Below, piece by piece: positions 1 to 12,110 of a stretch of 64,000 bases of DNA. The stretch comes from Mytilus edulis (Eukaryota > Mollusca > Bivalvia > Mytilida > Mytilidae), in NCBI RefSeq assembly GCF_963676685.1, contig NC_092347.1:90522592-90586591 (forward strand), in the 5' to 3' direction. The notes under the pieces were generated by a model. The model saw only the letters and a program-made list of their open reading frames with translations, did not search any database and had not been told where the DNA came from. Position 1 is the first letter of the stretch. Every line of letters starts with the position of its first letter. The translations under genes and the position numbers were made by a program.

Positions 1-12
1 GGAGAATCAACA

Positions 13-1560
13 GTGGCATATGCGACACGACTACGAGAGAGAGCTGCTGATTGTGAATTTGAAAATCAAGATGACAGAATTTTAGAACACATTATTCAAA
101 CCACAGATAATGAATCGCTAATCAAAAAGACAATTAACAGAAAGTGGACACTTGATCAAATGTTACAGGAAGTACATCAGCTAGAAGATACGACATTGCA
201 GATACATGACATGAGAGATATATACACAGCATCAAGAACCGGAGAAATTGCAAAAGTGACGAATTATGGAGGAAAACAAAGACATTACGGCATGCAAAAT
301 AGAGAGGAAACATACACAATGAGAAATGAAAGGAGGAATAAGTGTAACTATTGTGGAAAAATACATTCGTTTGAACAACGTGAAGATTGTGTGGCTTACG
401 GAAAACAGTGTAATAAATGTCATAAATGGAATCATTTTGCTGAAGTTTGCAAATCAAGTATGCAATCTGTATACCAGGACAATAACCAATATAGGAATCA
501 ACGATACACTGAACGAAATCAAGGTAGGAACGTTAGAAGAACAATGGAAGAGACAAGCGAAGAAGAATATTCAGATAATGAGTTTTTCGGAAGGACAGTG
601 AATCATTTAGGAGCAGTTAAGAAAATAAATGTAAATAAAATTGGAAACGAAGCAAGAACAGTACTAGTTATGATGAATGATGTAGAAGTGAAAATAGAAC
701 CAGACAGTGGAGCCGACGTTAACGTAATGGATGAGTATCAGTACAGAGCATACAAAAACAGAACTAGAGAGGGAGCTGAATTATTAGAAAGCAAAACGAG
801 ATTGAGTACTTTGCAAAGCAGTTTACAAGTAAAAGGAGAATTCATTACAACAGTGAGAAATGCTACTAGAGGAATAAAAACAAAAGTAATTGTGATTAAA
901 GGAAAAACTAATTCACCACCACTTATTGGAAAGAAAACACTTATTGAATTAGGCATGTTACAAATACAAGAAGATGGAACATTAAAAAAGCCAAATGGAT
1001 TAGGAATTCAGGGTGGAAATAGAAAATTTGAACAGAAAATACCAGATATAAGAAACAAAGCAGCAAGGACTAAATCAAACCACATAAGGAACAGCAATAA
1101 AACCGAAAACACGATCAAGAAGATCACACAAAGAGACAAGAACACAAGAGCACAAGGAGACAAAGAATACAAACACAATGTTACAAATAAACATTCACAG
1201 AAAAAGAAGTACAGAGTACATTCATTTAAAATCAGTGACCGTGTTTCATTCAAGCAAGAGAAACGGAATAAATGGTCAACTGCATATGAACTTGAACCGT
1301 ATATCATATACAAAATATCTGGATCAAGCATAGGAGCTCAGCGAAAGTCAGACGGAAGAAAAGTGTTTCGTGACTCTTCACACTTCAAACTTGAAAATAA
1401 CATTGACATTCCGAACTCAAATGGTAAGTGGCGAGATAGGATTTGGATGCACACTAAACCGAATGGAGACAAATACATGGTTGCACCAGGAAGATGAGAG
1501 ATGCCGAATCGAACCAAGAGAGCACCTGCTAGATTTAGAGACTATGTGGTCCGATTTTAA
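13..1560 (+). pseudogene. Ty3/gypsy-like retrotransposon gag-protease ORF fused to integrase C-terminus (internally deleted)
   Basis: The open frame runs from before the window start to a TGA at 1495. Visible in order: a charged gag-like part; two Cys/His zinc-knuckle-like clusters at about residues 111-146 (CNYCGK, then CNKCHKWNHFAEVC); a retropepsin-like segment with DSGADVNV near residue 232 and PPLIGKKTL near 299; then a Lys/Arg-rich linker. The end (SDRVSFKQ ... RKVFRDSSHFK) resembles the tail of gypsy integrases. Reverse transcriptase, RNase H and the integrase core are absent, so a large deletion has joined protease to the integrase tail while keeping the frame. Beyond the TGA the same frame continues as a typical pol end (RAPARFRDYVVRF) to a TAA at 1558, so the TGA is probably a premature stop, consistent with CGA to TGA decay. 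A non-autonomous, decaying copy. Confidence 0.8.
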
Positions 1561-1737
1561 ATATGGACTGTAATTATCGAATATGATATCATAAGTGAAA
1601 TATGGACTGTGTTTATCAAAAATAGATATCATAAGTGAAATATGGACTGTTAAATTTAAACTTTTATTTTGAACATTAATTTATTTAATACCACTTTATT
1701 TGAAATGAAGATCAGAACTTTTGAAGAAATGGAGAAA

Positions 1738-2071
1738 TGTAATGACTTTAACCGCGCGTAACGTAACGCTATACTTTGGTGTTCCATATGTAACGTCACA
1801 TCCTTAGTAACTTTGTTATGTGTTCTTGTATAGATTTTAATACACGTTCCACATGTTATATTTGTTGTCTTGTAAATGCCTAAGTTATTTCATTTACGAA
1901 TTCTCGTAATTAATGAAAGCAGTTTGATTCAGTAATGCCGATGCTCGTACAGAAATCATTTTGTTAGAATCTGCTGAATCTAATTAAAATTTGTTAGAAT
2001 CTGCTGAATCTAATTAAAATTAAGATCTCTGGTTTCGTTCTATTCATTCGAAGTGTAAGCGAGTTACGACA
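1738..2071 (+). repeat. Probable 3' LTR of the gypsy-like element
   Basis: A purine-rich tract (GAAGAAATGGAGAAA) ends just before TGTAATGAC, and a sequence ending in CGACA lies 334 bp further on, fitting TG...CA LTR ends. It follows the retrotransposon ORF directly. Inside is a perfect 30-bp tandem duplication (1961-1990 and 1991-2020). Between the ORF and this LTR, two degenerate 39-bp copies containing ATCATAAGTGAAATATGGAC lie at about 1567-1650. The 5' LTR lies outside the window, so the ends cannot be confirmed. Confidence 0.5.
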
Positions 2072-2159
2072 GATCTTAATTTCAATCAGATTGCTAGCGC
2101 AGTTCTGCTTTGAGCCCTAGTTTTGTTTTTATGTTATCAAACATTTGTATTTTTGGTCT

Positions 2160-2375
2160 TCCAAACTTCTGGTTTAAGTATTATCACTGAACTAGTATAA
2201 AAAAATTATATTTGTTTAGGGGCCAGCTGAAGGACGCCTCCGGGTGCGGGAATTTCTCGTTACATTGAAGACCTGTTGGTGACCTTCTGCTGTTGTTTTT
2301 TCTATGGTCGGGTTGTTGTCTCTTTGGCACATTCCCCATTTCCATTATCAATTTTATTAAACGAGAAGACCTCAT
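2160..2375 (+). repeat. Dispersed 3'-end module of an RT-bearing retroelement (copy 1)
   Basis: About 215 bp containing GGGGCCAGCTGAAGGACG and ending near a TTATCAATTTTATT tail. Closely related copies lie at 29740-29954 and 34437-34653. The 29.7-kb copy is the 3' end of a reverse-transcriptase element, so this is probably a 5'-truncated copy of the same family. Open frames across it are not genes. Confidence 0.65.
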
Positions 2376-2536
2376 TTTGTGTGTCGCTTCTCTTCCTTCC
2401 ACAAGAAATTTATCATCATGACTCTGTGTTCTTTAGGTAGCATGCATAGTGGCATTTGTCATCCATTCTTATGATTATTCAGATTGAGTTATTTTGGGAG
2501 AAAAACGACAAAATAGGTGTCCGGATATTGTTTCCG
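2376..2536. repeat. Dispersed repeat shared with 48926-49130
   Basis: The stretch starting GAGAAGACCTCATTTTGTGT and ending near GGTGTCCGGATATTG recurs, diverged, at 48926-49130 in the same orientation. Type unknown. The following 2537-2984 shows no gene or clear repeat. Confidence 0.6.
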
Positions 2537-2999
2537 TTATCAGACTGACTTTTGGTCATAGATAAGACTTCTGGTTTTAAACATGCACAAGAACAACCAA
2601 TCGTATGATAGATTACAAAAATGAAAATAAATAAGCCAATCAGAGCGTTCTCCATATCATGGTTTTTAGATCGCAAAAAACACAACTATTATACCTCATA
2701 CCTCCTTAGAGACAATTATGTTTTCGGGTTTATCCACCTGTAAATTACGATTATACTACTATAATATACAGAGACTCTCTGTATCATCTATCTACTTTTT
2801 TTCTGAAATATTTACTATCTAAGGGGTCATACCAGTTGCATATATATTGAAATAAGTAAACTGACATGTGGAAACAAGAATGTTTCCATATGTATACGGA
2901 TGCCACATCGGCACTATCATTTACTATGTTTAGTGGACCGTGAAATGGGGTAAAATCTCTAATTTGGCATTAAAATTAGAAAGATCATATCATAGGGAA

Positions 3000-3260
3000 C
3001 AAATCTACTAAGTTTCGAGTTGGTTGGACTTCAACTTCATCAAAAACTACCTCGACAAAAACTTTTAACCTGAAGCGGGACAGACGGATAAACGAACGAA
3101 CGAACGAACGGACGAACAGACTAGAAAAAATAATTCCCATAAATGGGGCAAAAAATTTATTGTTGGAAGTGAAAACTTTAACCTGAAGCCGGACAGAAGG
3201 ACGGACGGACGAACAGACTAGAAAACATAATTCCCATAAATGGGGCATACAAATGTATTG
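3000..3260. repeat. Tandemly duplicated bivalve-type repeat with GAAC/GGAC microsatellite
   Basis: Two direct copies of a block containing CTTTAACCTGAAGC, a run of GAAC or GGAC tetranucleotides, GAACAGACTAGAAAA and CCCATAAATGGGGCA. The second copy begins near 3174. Minus-strand frames here are low-complexity and not coding. The next 3310-3490 holds repeated 'CGGGAT' motifs of unknown origin. Confidence 0.6.
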
Positions 3261-3729
3261 TTGAAAGTGAAAGTAGTGATTTTGGCCAAAATGAAAGTAT
3301 GGTAGAGATTAAAGGGAGGCATTCGGGACGTCGGGATCGGATGTTTTTACGCTCGGGATTGATCTTCACGAGATGCGGGAATATTGTTTTTTTTTTTATT
3401 TCGGGATGTCGGGATATGAATTTCGTTAAAATACGCAACCTCGGGATTTCATGTTTTTAAGCCCGGGATTACGGGATCAGGGCCCCTCAGACCACCCCTC
3501 AAATGAGTCATTTATACGAGATTCAAATCCTACCATTGGTATGTTAATAGGGCTCTCAAAAGGAAAAGCACTGATGGTTTGTCCTAGAAGCACATTATAT
3601 TAGAATAATAATGGTCTATATAAGCACTGTTTCATTCATTTCATGTTTGAAGCGGTGCAAATTTTTAATTTAATTTGACTTTTACCAAAAAATGAATTGA
3701 AGCAAAGGGGAAGAATAATTGTGGTATAA

Positions 3730-3752
3730 GGGAGCTACCATTTGATTTTTAT

Positions 3753-3787
<35 letters not shown>

Positions 3788-4058
3788 CTAGGATGAAAAA
3801 TGTTGTCCTGCATTTTTTTTAGCTGTAATCTCTGTCCTGCCTTTTTATTTTTCACTCCATGACTCTGTTCGGTCCTGCCTTTTTTTTTTTAGTTTATCCT
3901 GACTTTTTTTACCTAGTTTGTCGTCCTGACCTTTTTTTTTTGCAAGTGTCTCATCCTGCCTTTTTTTTACTCAAAACTCCTGTCCTGCCTATTTTTTTCA
4001 AATTTCATCCTAGCCCCCCTCCCCCCCCCCCCCCCATAAAAATCAAATGGTAGCTCCC
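3730..4058. mobile_element. PIF/Harbinger-like MITE (copy 1), TAA target duplication
   Basis: Perfect terminal inverted repeats (GGGAGCTACCATTTG at the left, its complement at the right) extend into a poly-G run at 3753-3787 and a poly-C run near 4014-4035. TAA lies immediately outside both ends (3727-3729 and 4059-4061), the 3-bp TWA target of PIF/Harbinger elements. The interior is made of degenerate TCCTGCC-polyT repeats. No transposase. A related element lies at 49629-49887. Confidence 0.75.
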
Positions 4059-4321
4059 TAAGGCCAAAAACACGAAAACTAATTGAATTTAACAGAAAGG
4101 AAACACATAACTGACTTTGGAAAAAAGGGAGAGGGCTTTTGGTACCTTAATATATGAAATTCTCCATGCAGTCATAATATATTTTGTACAAAAATTCATC
4201 CTACAACAGTTTACAAGCTGTATATGCCCGCGATTAAAAGCAGTAATTTTCGCAGCCTAAATTTGCATGCATGAAATGTATGTTCTATGTCTTTTATGTT
4301 TTAATAATCAGTATTGTGTTG

Positions 4322-4528
4322 TGAGCACTTCATATAATGTTGTGACCACTGCATATAATGTTTGGACCACTGCGTATAATGTTGTGAGCACTTCATATAA
4401 TGTTGTGAGCACTTCATATAACGTCGTGACCACTGCATATAATGTTTGGACCACTGCGTATAATGTTGTGAGCACTTCATATAATGTGAGCACTGCATAT
4501 AATGTTGTGAGCACTGCATATAATGCTG
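4322..4528. repeat. 21-bp minisatellite
   Basis: About ten tandem copies of a 21-bp unit (GAGCACTTCATATAATGTTGT and variants with GACCACTGCATATAATG). Being a multiple of three it is open in several frames on both strands, which creates spurious repetitive ORFs. Next to it, 4550-4622 ends in ATAAAGCC followed by repeated TTGAA, like a LINE or SINE tail. Confidence 0.9.
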
Positions 4529-4664
4529 ATCATTAACATAAGGCAGTCATGGCGTTCCATAGCTTATGTTTTATTTGTTATGTAACATGCAGCCGACAAT
4601 AAAGCCTTGAATTGAATTGAATTGTCCTAACGAACATTTATATTTGTCTGGCGGCTTCTAAACT

Positions 4665-4850
4665 CAGTGGCGGATCCAGAACTTTTCCTAAGGGGGGGGG
4701 GGGGGGGGGCGCTGACTGACCTAAGGGGGGGGGGGCCTCTCCAGTCATGCTTCAGTGATTCCCTATATAATCAACCAAATTTTTCCCACGAAAGAGGGGA
4801 CCCGGGCCCCCCAGGCCCCCCCCCCCCCCCCCCCCCTGGATCCGCCTATG
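4665..4850. mobile_element. hAT-type MITE, CAGNGGCGGAT family (copy A), TSD AAACT
   Basis: The ends are CAGTGGCGGATCCAGA and TGGATCCGCCTATG, with AAACT duplicated exactly on both sides (4660-4664, 4851-4855). The inside includes poly-G and poly-C runs and the family core (CAGTGATTCCCTATATAATC). No coding capacity. Three other copies occur at 15386, 20877 and 43755, all with 5-bp TSDs. Confidence 0.9.
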
Positions 4851-4855
4851 AAACT

Positions 4856-5714
4856 TTTGGTTGCGAGCGTTACTTAAGCACTGGTAATATATGACAGAGT
4901 TAAACCAGAAACACATAATACACTGTATCAATATCTTATCGCAGCTGTAAATTTTATTTGGGTATGTATAGAGCTTAAGATAGACTAATACATGAAGGCT
5001 ATATCTTAATGTCTTTGGGGTTTGCAGTTCAGATAAATTGAACAAAACTGCTAAGTAGAAGCTGTATAAAATTCAAGATTATAATTTATACTAGTATGTG
5101 CTTTGGTTTTTGCAACATACACATTTTGAATAAGTGCTAAGTAGATGGCTTGATTAAGTTCAAGATTATGAGATTTATGGTTCAGGTTTTGCAACAGATA
5201 AATTGAGATACAAAAACCTGCTTTTTCGTTTTTGGATTTTGCAAAAGATTATCTAGAAACAACTGCCAAATGGGAGTCTGTCTTAAATTCAATATTATTT
5301 CTTATGTATTTGCCTTGGGTTCTGCAGCAGGTAATTTTTTGAACAACTGTTAAGTGGGAGGCAGTATTTAGTTCAAGATTATAATATACCATATACTTCT
5401 TTTTGTCTATTTGATTGCTGAAGTATGGTCAGTATTGAATTAACAAAGGGGCTGCTAATATATTTTTTTTTAAATTTAAAAGCAGTAAATCCTACTAGTG
5501 TGATAGTTGGCCATGTTGACTTGCTTGTAGATCTTCTTTTTCTGACCTTTTTGGTTTTTAATTTTCTTTTGGACTCCAATAACCATGGACAAAAAATCAA
5601 AATAAATATTGTGTAAAAATCATCATTAAGGGAAATTAACTTATATATAATAATGAGTCTGTTAGTAGTTTCAGCCATGGTGGCAGATTCGTAGCTCTTA
5701 TTGTGCTTAATTAA
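4856..5714. other. Non-coding AT-rich stretch with degenerate tandem repeats
   Basis: About four degenerate repeats, each roughly 110 bp, containing variants of 'TTTTGCAACAGATAAATTGA' and 'GCTAAGTAGAAGCTGT ... TTCAAGATTATAA', lie between 4950 and 5400. No gene recognised. Confidence 0.5.
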
Positions 5715-6909
5715 ACATTAAGAGTTTATTGAATATAATGCACATTTGTACCCATATGGGTTGAAGGCATACATAAATCAACATTGTAATTTTACAATAC
5801 ATCATACAGAAAAAACCAACAAAAGAACCAAACATTATATACATATATGTATCTATCATGCAGTTGTTGAGTCCACCCTCCTCAGTGACCATGACTTTTT
5901 AACAAATGAAGCAGCATACTGCATAATTGACGGACAAGAAAGACATAAAACCAATTTATCCAAATTATCCATATTATCTATATTGGAATAGATATTTTTA
6001 ACTTTTTGCAAAAATTCAAATCTCAAATCTTTATTTTTTGTACATGTAAATAAAAAATGCTCTTCATCATCTATTTTATTTAGACAACAATGTTGACATA
6101 AACGTTCTTCTCTTTTTATATTTTTGTATCTACCCCTTTCAATTTCCAAAATATGGTCACTCACCCTTAATTTAGTGAATTTTTTTCTTATTTCAAAGTT
6201 ATTCTCTTTAAGTAAATAAGGCTCAGTTTCATATTTCTTTTTGAATTTACTATAGATAAATAATTTATTATTTTCTGTTAAAGAATTTAATTTTTTAAAG
6301 AACAGCTTTTTATAGTTTTCTTGCACAATCTCTTTCATGTGTTTATTCATTTTATATTTTTCTTTTATAAAGTCAATATTTTGTATATCAGATATATTTA
6401 AATTATTTTCATGAGTTATATTTTTTACGAAGGTATACCAAGAATAGGTTCCTGTTTCATCCAACAGTTTAGCTGTGAAATATGCATCATATAACAACGG
6501 ATTAATTTCTGTGTTAGATACTCTTGCCATATATTTTAGTGCTTGAACCTTTACATATACATCTATTGGATATTGTCCTAACTCTGCCCTTGATGCAATG
6601 TTTACTGCTTTTTTACTTAAACCTAGAATTAATTTGCAAAATTTTAAATTCACCTTTTCAATAAAGCTATTATCAATTGATGTTAGTAAATCAAAATCTT
6701 TATGATTATTTATTGCTCTACTCTGAGATCTTAATATTTTTTCATAGTAGTCCATATACCAAATTTCTGAGTTATACATTAAAATAGGTTTTATTAAAGA
6801 TTCAAACAGTTTTTTATGTATATTTATAGGTATATTTTCTATATTATTCAAATATTTAAACAAACTGAATAGAACTTTTGTGCCTTTTTTTGATAGTTCC
6901 ATATGTGAT

Positions 6910-6962
6910 CAGGGGCGTAGCTACCCGGAGGCACGACAGCACGTGCATTCACGTCGTTTTCA

Positions 6963-7011
<49 letters not shown>

Positions 7012-8231
7012 CAGAAGAGAGAGAGATGAGTTGGTCAATCGGAATAGGAGACTTTTGGTGTCTTTTCCGTCTATATCCCAGATATTAGTTATACAACCTA
7101 GTTACAAGTGTTGATGAAGCTGTTCATTCAGAAAAAGATCGTAGCTCCGAAGTTGCGTGAACATTGATTCGGCATGCAAAAAAAGAAATGGCAAAATAAA
7201 AATTTATAAATTGAATGTTAAAGGAAAATACCACTTTTTTTAATTGATGAAATATCATTAAATAACGACATTTGGTTTCAAAATAATTGGTTTTTTTTTG
7301 GAGATTATGACAAAATCGGAAGGTTACTTGTATCTTTTACAAGATTTTTACTTTTGAATTTGTAATACTCAGTCTAAGATATGTAGTTTTGGAGCACATT
7401 TTACAGTGTACAGTTCATCAGTTTGGAATGAGATGTACCAATCGGCATTAGAATTATCAGATCCCTTCGATATCGTTGAAAATATTCCGAGGCGATGTGG
7501 TTGGCAGACTACCGGAGCCAATCACCCTGCAACCACGCCAAAACAGTATTGGAAAGTCTCATTATTTTTTGCGTTCATAGACCATATGATAAGGCAACTG
7601 GAGAGTGGGGTCGCGTCAAGTTATCAGAAAATCGCTTCTTTGTGCTGTATCTGCTTCATCGTGTTGTAGGAAATATCACAAACGAACAAATCTCAATATT
7701 GTCTGAAACATACGAAACTGACCTAGAATGTAATTTTGACGAATTCAATTGGGAGGTGGCTCGATGCCGAACACGTACGCTGGTTTATTACATCTCGCGA
7801 GTGCTACCATGCCATGATGGCCCTGAGATTTATCAGTCACGGTACTACGTATGTAAGTGAAAAAAATGTACGATCAACAATGAACAACGAAAGTTACATA
7901 GCATTACTGCATATTCATCGGGATTTCAGTGTGAATGTTGACAAAGTAATAGAGAAGTTTGTTTCTGCCCAGACCCGAAGAGCAGATTTTGGACAATTTT
8001 GAGTAAATTCTGTATCACAAATATGTGTTGTTTATGTATTACTTTATTCAGAAGAATTATCAATAGTTTTACATTCATAAATTTTTATCTACATATAGCT
8101 CCTCTTTTAACCGTCCTATGACCGAAAACCGAAAAAAAAAAATTGCTGCATAATAGGGTCCCAAAATTTTTTCGCCTCGCTCCGCTCGGCAGTAGTTGCT
8201 TCCACATCGTTTCTTTGTAGCTACGCCCCTG
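6910..8231 (+). mobile_element. hAT element copy 1 with decayed transposase C-terminus
   Basis: The ends are CAGGGGCGTAGCTAC and its complement. It contains a poly-A run (6963-7011) and three overlapping frames (7406-7669, 7495-7860, 7736-8002). Together these resemble the C-terminal half of a hAT transposase of the THAP12/ZMYM-like group: RRCGWQTTGANHPATTPKQYW, then a hydrophobic stretch, then RSTMNNES...ALLHIHRDF...ADFG at the dimerisation end. The reading is broken by frameshifts and the N-terminal half is missing, so it is non-autonomous. No clean TSD is seen (GTGAT at the left, GACTGAT at the right). It sits inside the LINE. Confidence 0.85.
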
Positions 8232-8626
8232 GACTGATGTATGGAATTTACCAGAAGCCTCTATAATATTACCTAAATATTTATATTTTAATACTTTTTC
8301 TAATTTATAACCATCCAAAGTAAACTCTGCTTTAGTGTATGGTATGTTTTTTTGTTGAAATACTATCACTTTAGTTTTATTTATGTTGATTGACAACTGC
8401 CATTTTTTTACAATAGTTACTTAATTTCTCTAATGACTTCTGTAAACCCTCTGCACTTTCAGACAATAAAAGTAAATCATCGGCAAACATAAGACAACTT
8501 AATGACATGTTATTGAGATTTACTGGTTTACAGTCACTATCAAAAATTTCAGGGAGGTCATTTATATAAATATTAAAAAGATTTGGGCTGAGGCTGTCAC
8601 CCTGTTTCAAGCCTCTATCTATAAAT

Positions 8627-8963
8627 AACAGGCTATTATTTAAACTTGGAATTATTTTTAATTATGGAATTTGCATAATTTCTTGTGTTTAAAATTTTTG
8701 ATAAATTCCATGTAATATTTGGTATTATGATCTTTTGAGCGGTTAATAACACTTTCCATACAATGTATTTTGGTTAGATAGTGTTGTGCGTGGCACAGTA
8801 CATTCTATCGAAAAATACTATTTTCTTTGTAATAGAAAGTATTGTGCACAGCACAGAACATTTCAGTACAAAATAAATGTGGAATTTATTGAAAATTTCA
8901 ATAACAAGAAATCAAGCAAATTCCATAATTAAAAATAATTCCAAGTTCAAATAATAGCCTGTT
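8627..8963. mobile_element. Tc1/mariner-like MITE in the LINE
   Basis: Long inverted arms starting ACAGGCTATTATTTAAACTT, with TA abutting both ends, spaced about 335 bp. Removing it rejoins the LINE reading just before the RT GDSLSP motif, which shows it inserted into an existing LINE copy. The interior contains a second, weaker palindrome around TTGTGC..CACAG. No ORF. Confidence 0.8.
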
Positions 8964-9184
8964 AAATACTGAATCAGATATGTTTTCTTTATATTTTACT
9001 GAATAGTCTTGCTGTTCCTTTACTGTTTCTCATCATAAGTTTGAACAAAAATAGAGAAAAAAAAACGTATTTTAATGGCCTAAAAGGAGCCAGTTGACAA
9101 TTTAAACACTCATTTGTAGATCTGATTGTGCTCTTTACAGTTTTTTTCTATCTATACTGATTTTTTGCCCCCAAAATGTGTATT

Positions 9185-10403
9185 CAGGGGCGTAGCTACA
9201 AAGAAACGATGTGGAAGCAACTACTGCCGAGCGGAGCGAGGCGAAAAAATTTTGGGACCCTATTATGCAGCAATTTTTTTTTTTCGGTTTTCGGTCATAG
9301 GACGGTTAAAAGAGGAGCTATATGTAGATAAAAATTTATGAATGTAAAACTATTGATAATTCTTCTGAATAAAGTAATACATAAACAACACATATTTGTG
9401 ATACAGAATTTACTCAAAATTGTCCAAAATCTGCTCTTCGGGTCTGGGCAGAAACAAACTTCTCTATTACTTTGTCAACATTCACACTGAAATCCCGATG
9501 AATATGCAGTAATGCTATGTAACTTTCGTTGTTCATTGTTGATCGTACATTTTTTTCACTTACATACGTAGTACCGTGACTGATAAATCTCAGGGCCATC
9601 ATGGCATGGTAGCACTCGCGAGATGTAATAAACCAGCGTACGTGTTCGGCATCGAGCCACCTCCCAATTGAATTCGTCAAAATTACATTCTAGGTCAGTT
9701 TCGTATGTTTCAGACAATATTGAGATTTGTTCGTTTGTGATATTTCCTACAACACGATGAAGCAGATACAGCACAAAGAAGCGATTTTCTGATAACTTGA
9801 CGCGACCCCACTCTCCAGTTGCCTTATCATATGGTCTATGAACGCAAAAAATAATGAGACTTTCCAATACTGTTTTGGCGTGGTTGCAGGGTGATTGGCT
9901 CCGGTAGTCTGCCAACCACATCGCCTCGGAATATTTTCAACGATATCGAAGGGATCTGATAATTCTAATGCCGATTGGTACATCTCATTCCAAACTGATG
10001 AACTGTACACTGTAAAATGTGCTCCAAAACTACATATCTTAGACTGAGTATTACAAATTCAAAAGTAAAAATCTTGTAAAAGATACAAGTAACCTTCCGA
10101 TTTTGTCATAATCTCCAAAAAAAACCAATTATTTTGAAACCAAATGTCGTTATTTAATGATATTTCATCAATTAAAAAAAGTGGTATTTTCCTTTAACAT
10201 TCAATTTATAAATTTTTATTTTGCCATTTCTTTTTTTGCATGCCGAATCAATGTTCACGCAACTTCGGAGCTACGATCTTTTTCTGAATGAACAGCTTCA
10301 TCAACACTTGTAACTAGGTTGTATAACTAATATCTGGGATATAGACGGAAAAGACACCAAAAGTCTCCTATTCCGATTGACCAACTCATCTCTCTCTCTT
10401 CTG

Positions 10404-10459
<56 letters not shown>

Positions 10460-10512
10460 TGAAAACGACGTGGATGCACGTGCTGTCGTGCCTCCGGGTA
10501 GCTACGCCCCTG
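9185..10512 (-). mobile_element. hAT element copy 2, inverted relative to copy 1, TSD GTATT
   Basis: A near-identical reverse complement of 6910-8231: its three transposase-fragment frames (9414-9680, 9556-9921, 9747-10010 on the minus strand) translate identically to those of copy 1. The differences seen are a base near the CACGTGCAT motif and the length of the homopolymer (poly-T at about 10406-10458). GTATT flanks both ends (9180-9184, 10513-10517), a 5-bp TSD. The two copies are 953 bp apart. Confidence 0.88.
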
Positions 10513-10549
10513 GTATTTTTTTCTAGGGCATTAACTTCTGATAATTGAT

Positions 10550-11300
10550 GGTTTTGGTTAAGTGACTCATTTGTAAATCAATGTTGCTGTTCATAATTTC
10601 TGTCAATTCATTATTCATTCTGAAAAAACACAAAAATTAGCAAAATTAAACCTTCAAGGGCAATAACTCTTATAAAGGGTTGTCAAGTTTTACTCTTTCC
10701 TAGATTTGTTTTGCTGAATACTTTTACATCTTACAATTTCTATCCATCTGCTATAGTTTCTGCTAAAAAAAACTCTAACTAGAGATGTCTTAATCTTATG
10801 AAAATTTCCCAGGCAATAGAATTTAACCTGCTGGTAAATTGTATATCATGTCAAATTGCTCTAAGTGATAAAGATTTTGAAATATAAGAAAAAAACTTTA
10901 ATTTTACTAAAACTTTAGATTTCAGGGGCAACAACTTCATACAGAGTTGCCTGATCCTTCTGAAAAATATAGCAGTTTGAAGACATTGGCCCTGCTGATC
11001 ATTTAAATCTGTCAGCTGTGCTCAAACTGCTTTATTTTGTTACAAATTAACCTTTTAAGTTCTATTTTCAGCCATGGTGGCTATGTTTGTTAACTGACCT
11101 AAATAAAAAAATAAAAAATAAAAATATAATAGATATATATCAGTCCAAGTTTTATTGAAATTGGTCCATTGGTTGTAGAGAAGAATATCTTTGAAAAAGT
11201 TGAGATTGATTGGATGGACAGACAGTACAAGTGACAGGATGGCAAAATCTTACATAACTTTGAAGCGAAAAATGTCACCTTGAACCAGTTTATAAGGAAC
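10550..11300. repeat. Diverged bivalve dispersed repeat
   Basis: Contains GGGCAACAACTT..., TTTTCAGCCATGGTGGCTATG and a tail with 'GATTGGATGGACAGACAG', the same arrangement as the better preserved family at 36100-38375. No gene. The rest, to 12110, is AT-rich; no polyadenylation signal for the receptor gene was convincingly found there. Confidence 0.55.
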
Positions 11301-12110
11301 TTTTCAAGTTTGTGTCAATTTTAAGCTTCTTTTTTTTTATAACAAATTTAAACTTTTGCATTTTTTTCTTGCATGTGATGGGGCTCTGTATTTATACATC
11401 CCTTCATTTGGGTTATTCTGTCATGGTAAATGTTTGTTCATATATCTATTTGTTTTTAAAGTGATTTAAAAGATAATAACACAACATTGACTGCTGTATC
11501 CCTATTTTGGACATTTTTAACTATTATGTCTTTGTATTTTTCACACATCATTGTCAATATAATGGAATTTTATATGACTGTCAAACAAGTGAGAGGTTTA
11601 GCTAGCTGTAAAACCAGGTTTAATCCAGCAATTTCTACATTCAAATTAGTTAGCATGTGTATTGATGTTTATATTCATATTCATATATAGGATATATTCA
11701 TACTCCTGCTTATAGTTGCAAAACATAAAACAATTATACAATTTCCATTTAATAATGTATTTTCTGCTAGTATATGCTGCATTTTTTCACAACATCTGTG
11801 AGTTATCTCTTAAAGCTATCTTCTACTGAAATTCTTATGTTTCTAAAAAAAGGTCAAAAACACAATCTGTTTAATTATAGAATTTCATCTTGGACTAAAT
11901 TGGAATTATTTATCTGTTTGTTAATTGTTGGATTTTCCCTGATTTTCACTATTTGTTGTTTGATCTCTGTAACATTGCCATTTAGTGATGATTTATCCCA
12001 TATCTTAAACAACAGCATATGACGAGTTTCTATCTCCTAAATTATAAAAAAATATTTAATATAGTGCTATATGTGTAAATGAAAATGACACAATGTGGAA
12101 AATGACTGAT

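Larger units (their letters stand above)
5715..9010 (-). pseudogene. LINE (non-LTR retrotransposon) ORF2 fragment, interrupted by two insertions
   Basis: Read on the minus strand from about 9010: a frame leading into the RT core, then GDSLSPNLFNIYINDLPE and the catalytic FADDLLLL motif (8377-8610), then YLGNIIEASGK (8228-8396). The C-terminal part is at 5856-6902, with a Cys/His cluster (LCQHCC ... HFLFTC) typical of LINE ORF2 tails. A MITE (8627-8963) splits it just before the RT GDSLSP motif and a hAT element (6910-8231) splits it after YLGN. An extra A in a poly-A run near 8400 shifts the frame. AATAAA on the minus strand near 5735 probably marks its 3' end. No N-terminal endonuclease visible, so 5'-truncated. 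Dead copy. Confidence 0.85.

Noticed and set aside
4267-4536. Repetitive ORFs on both strands (YNVVSTSYNV-type)
   Set aside because: 21-bp minisatellite, a multiple of three, no start context or homology.
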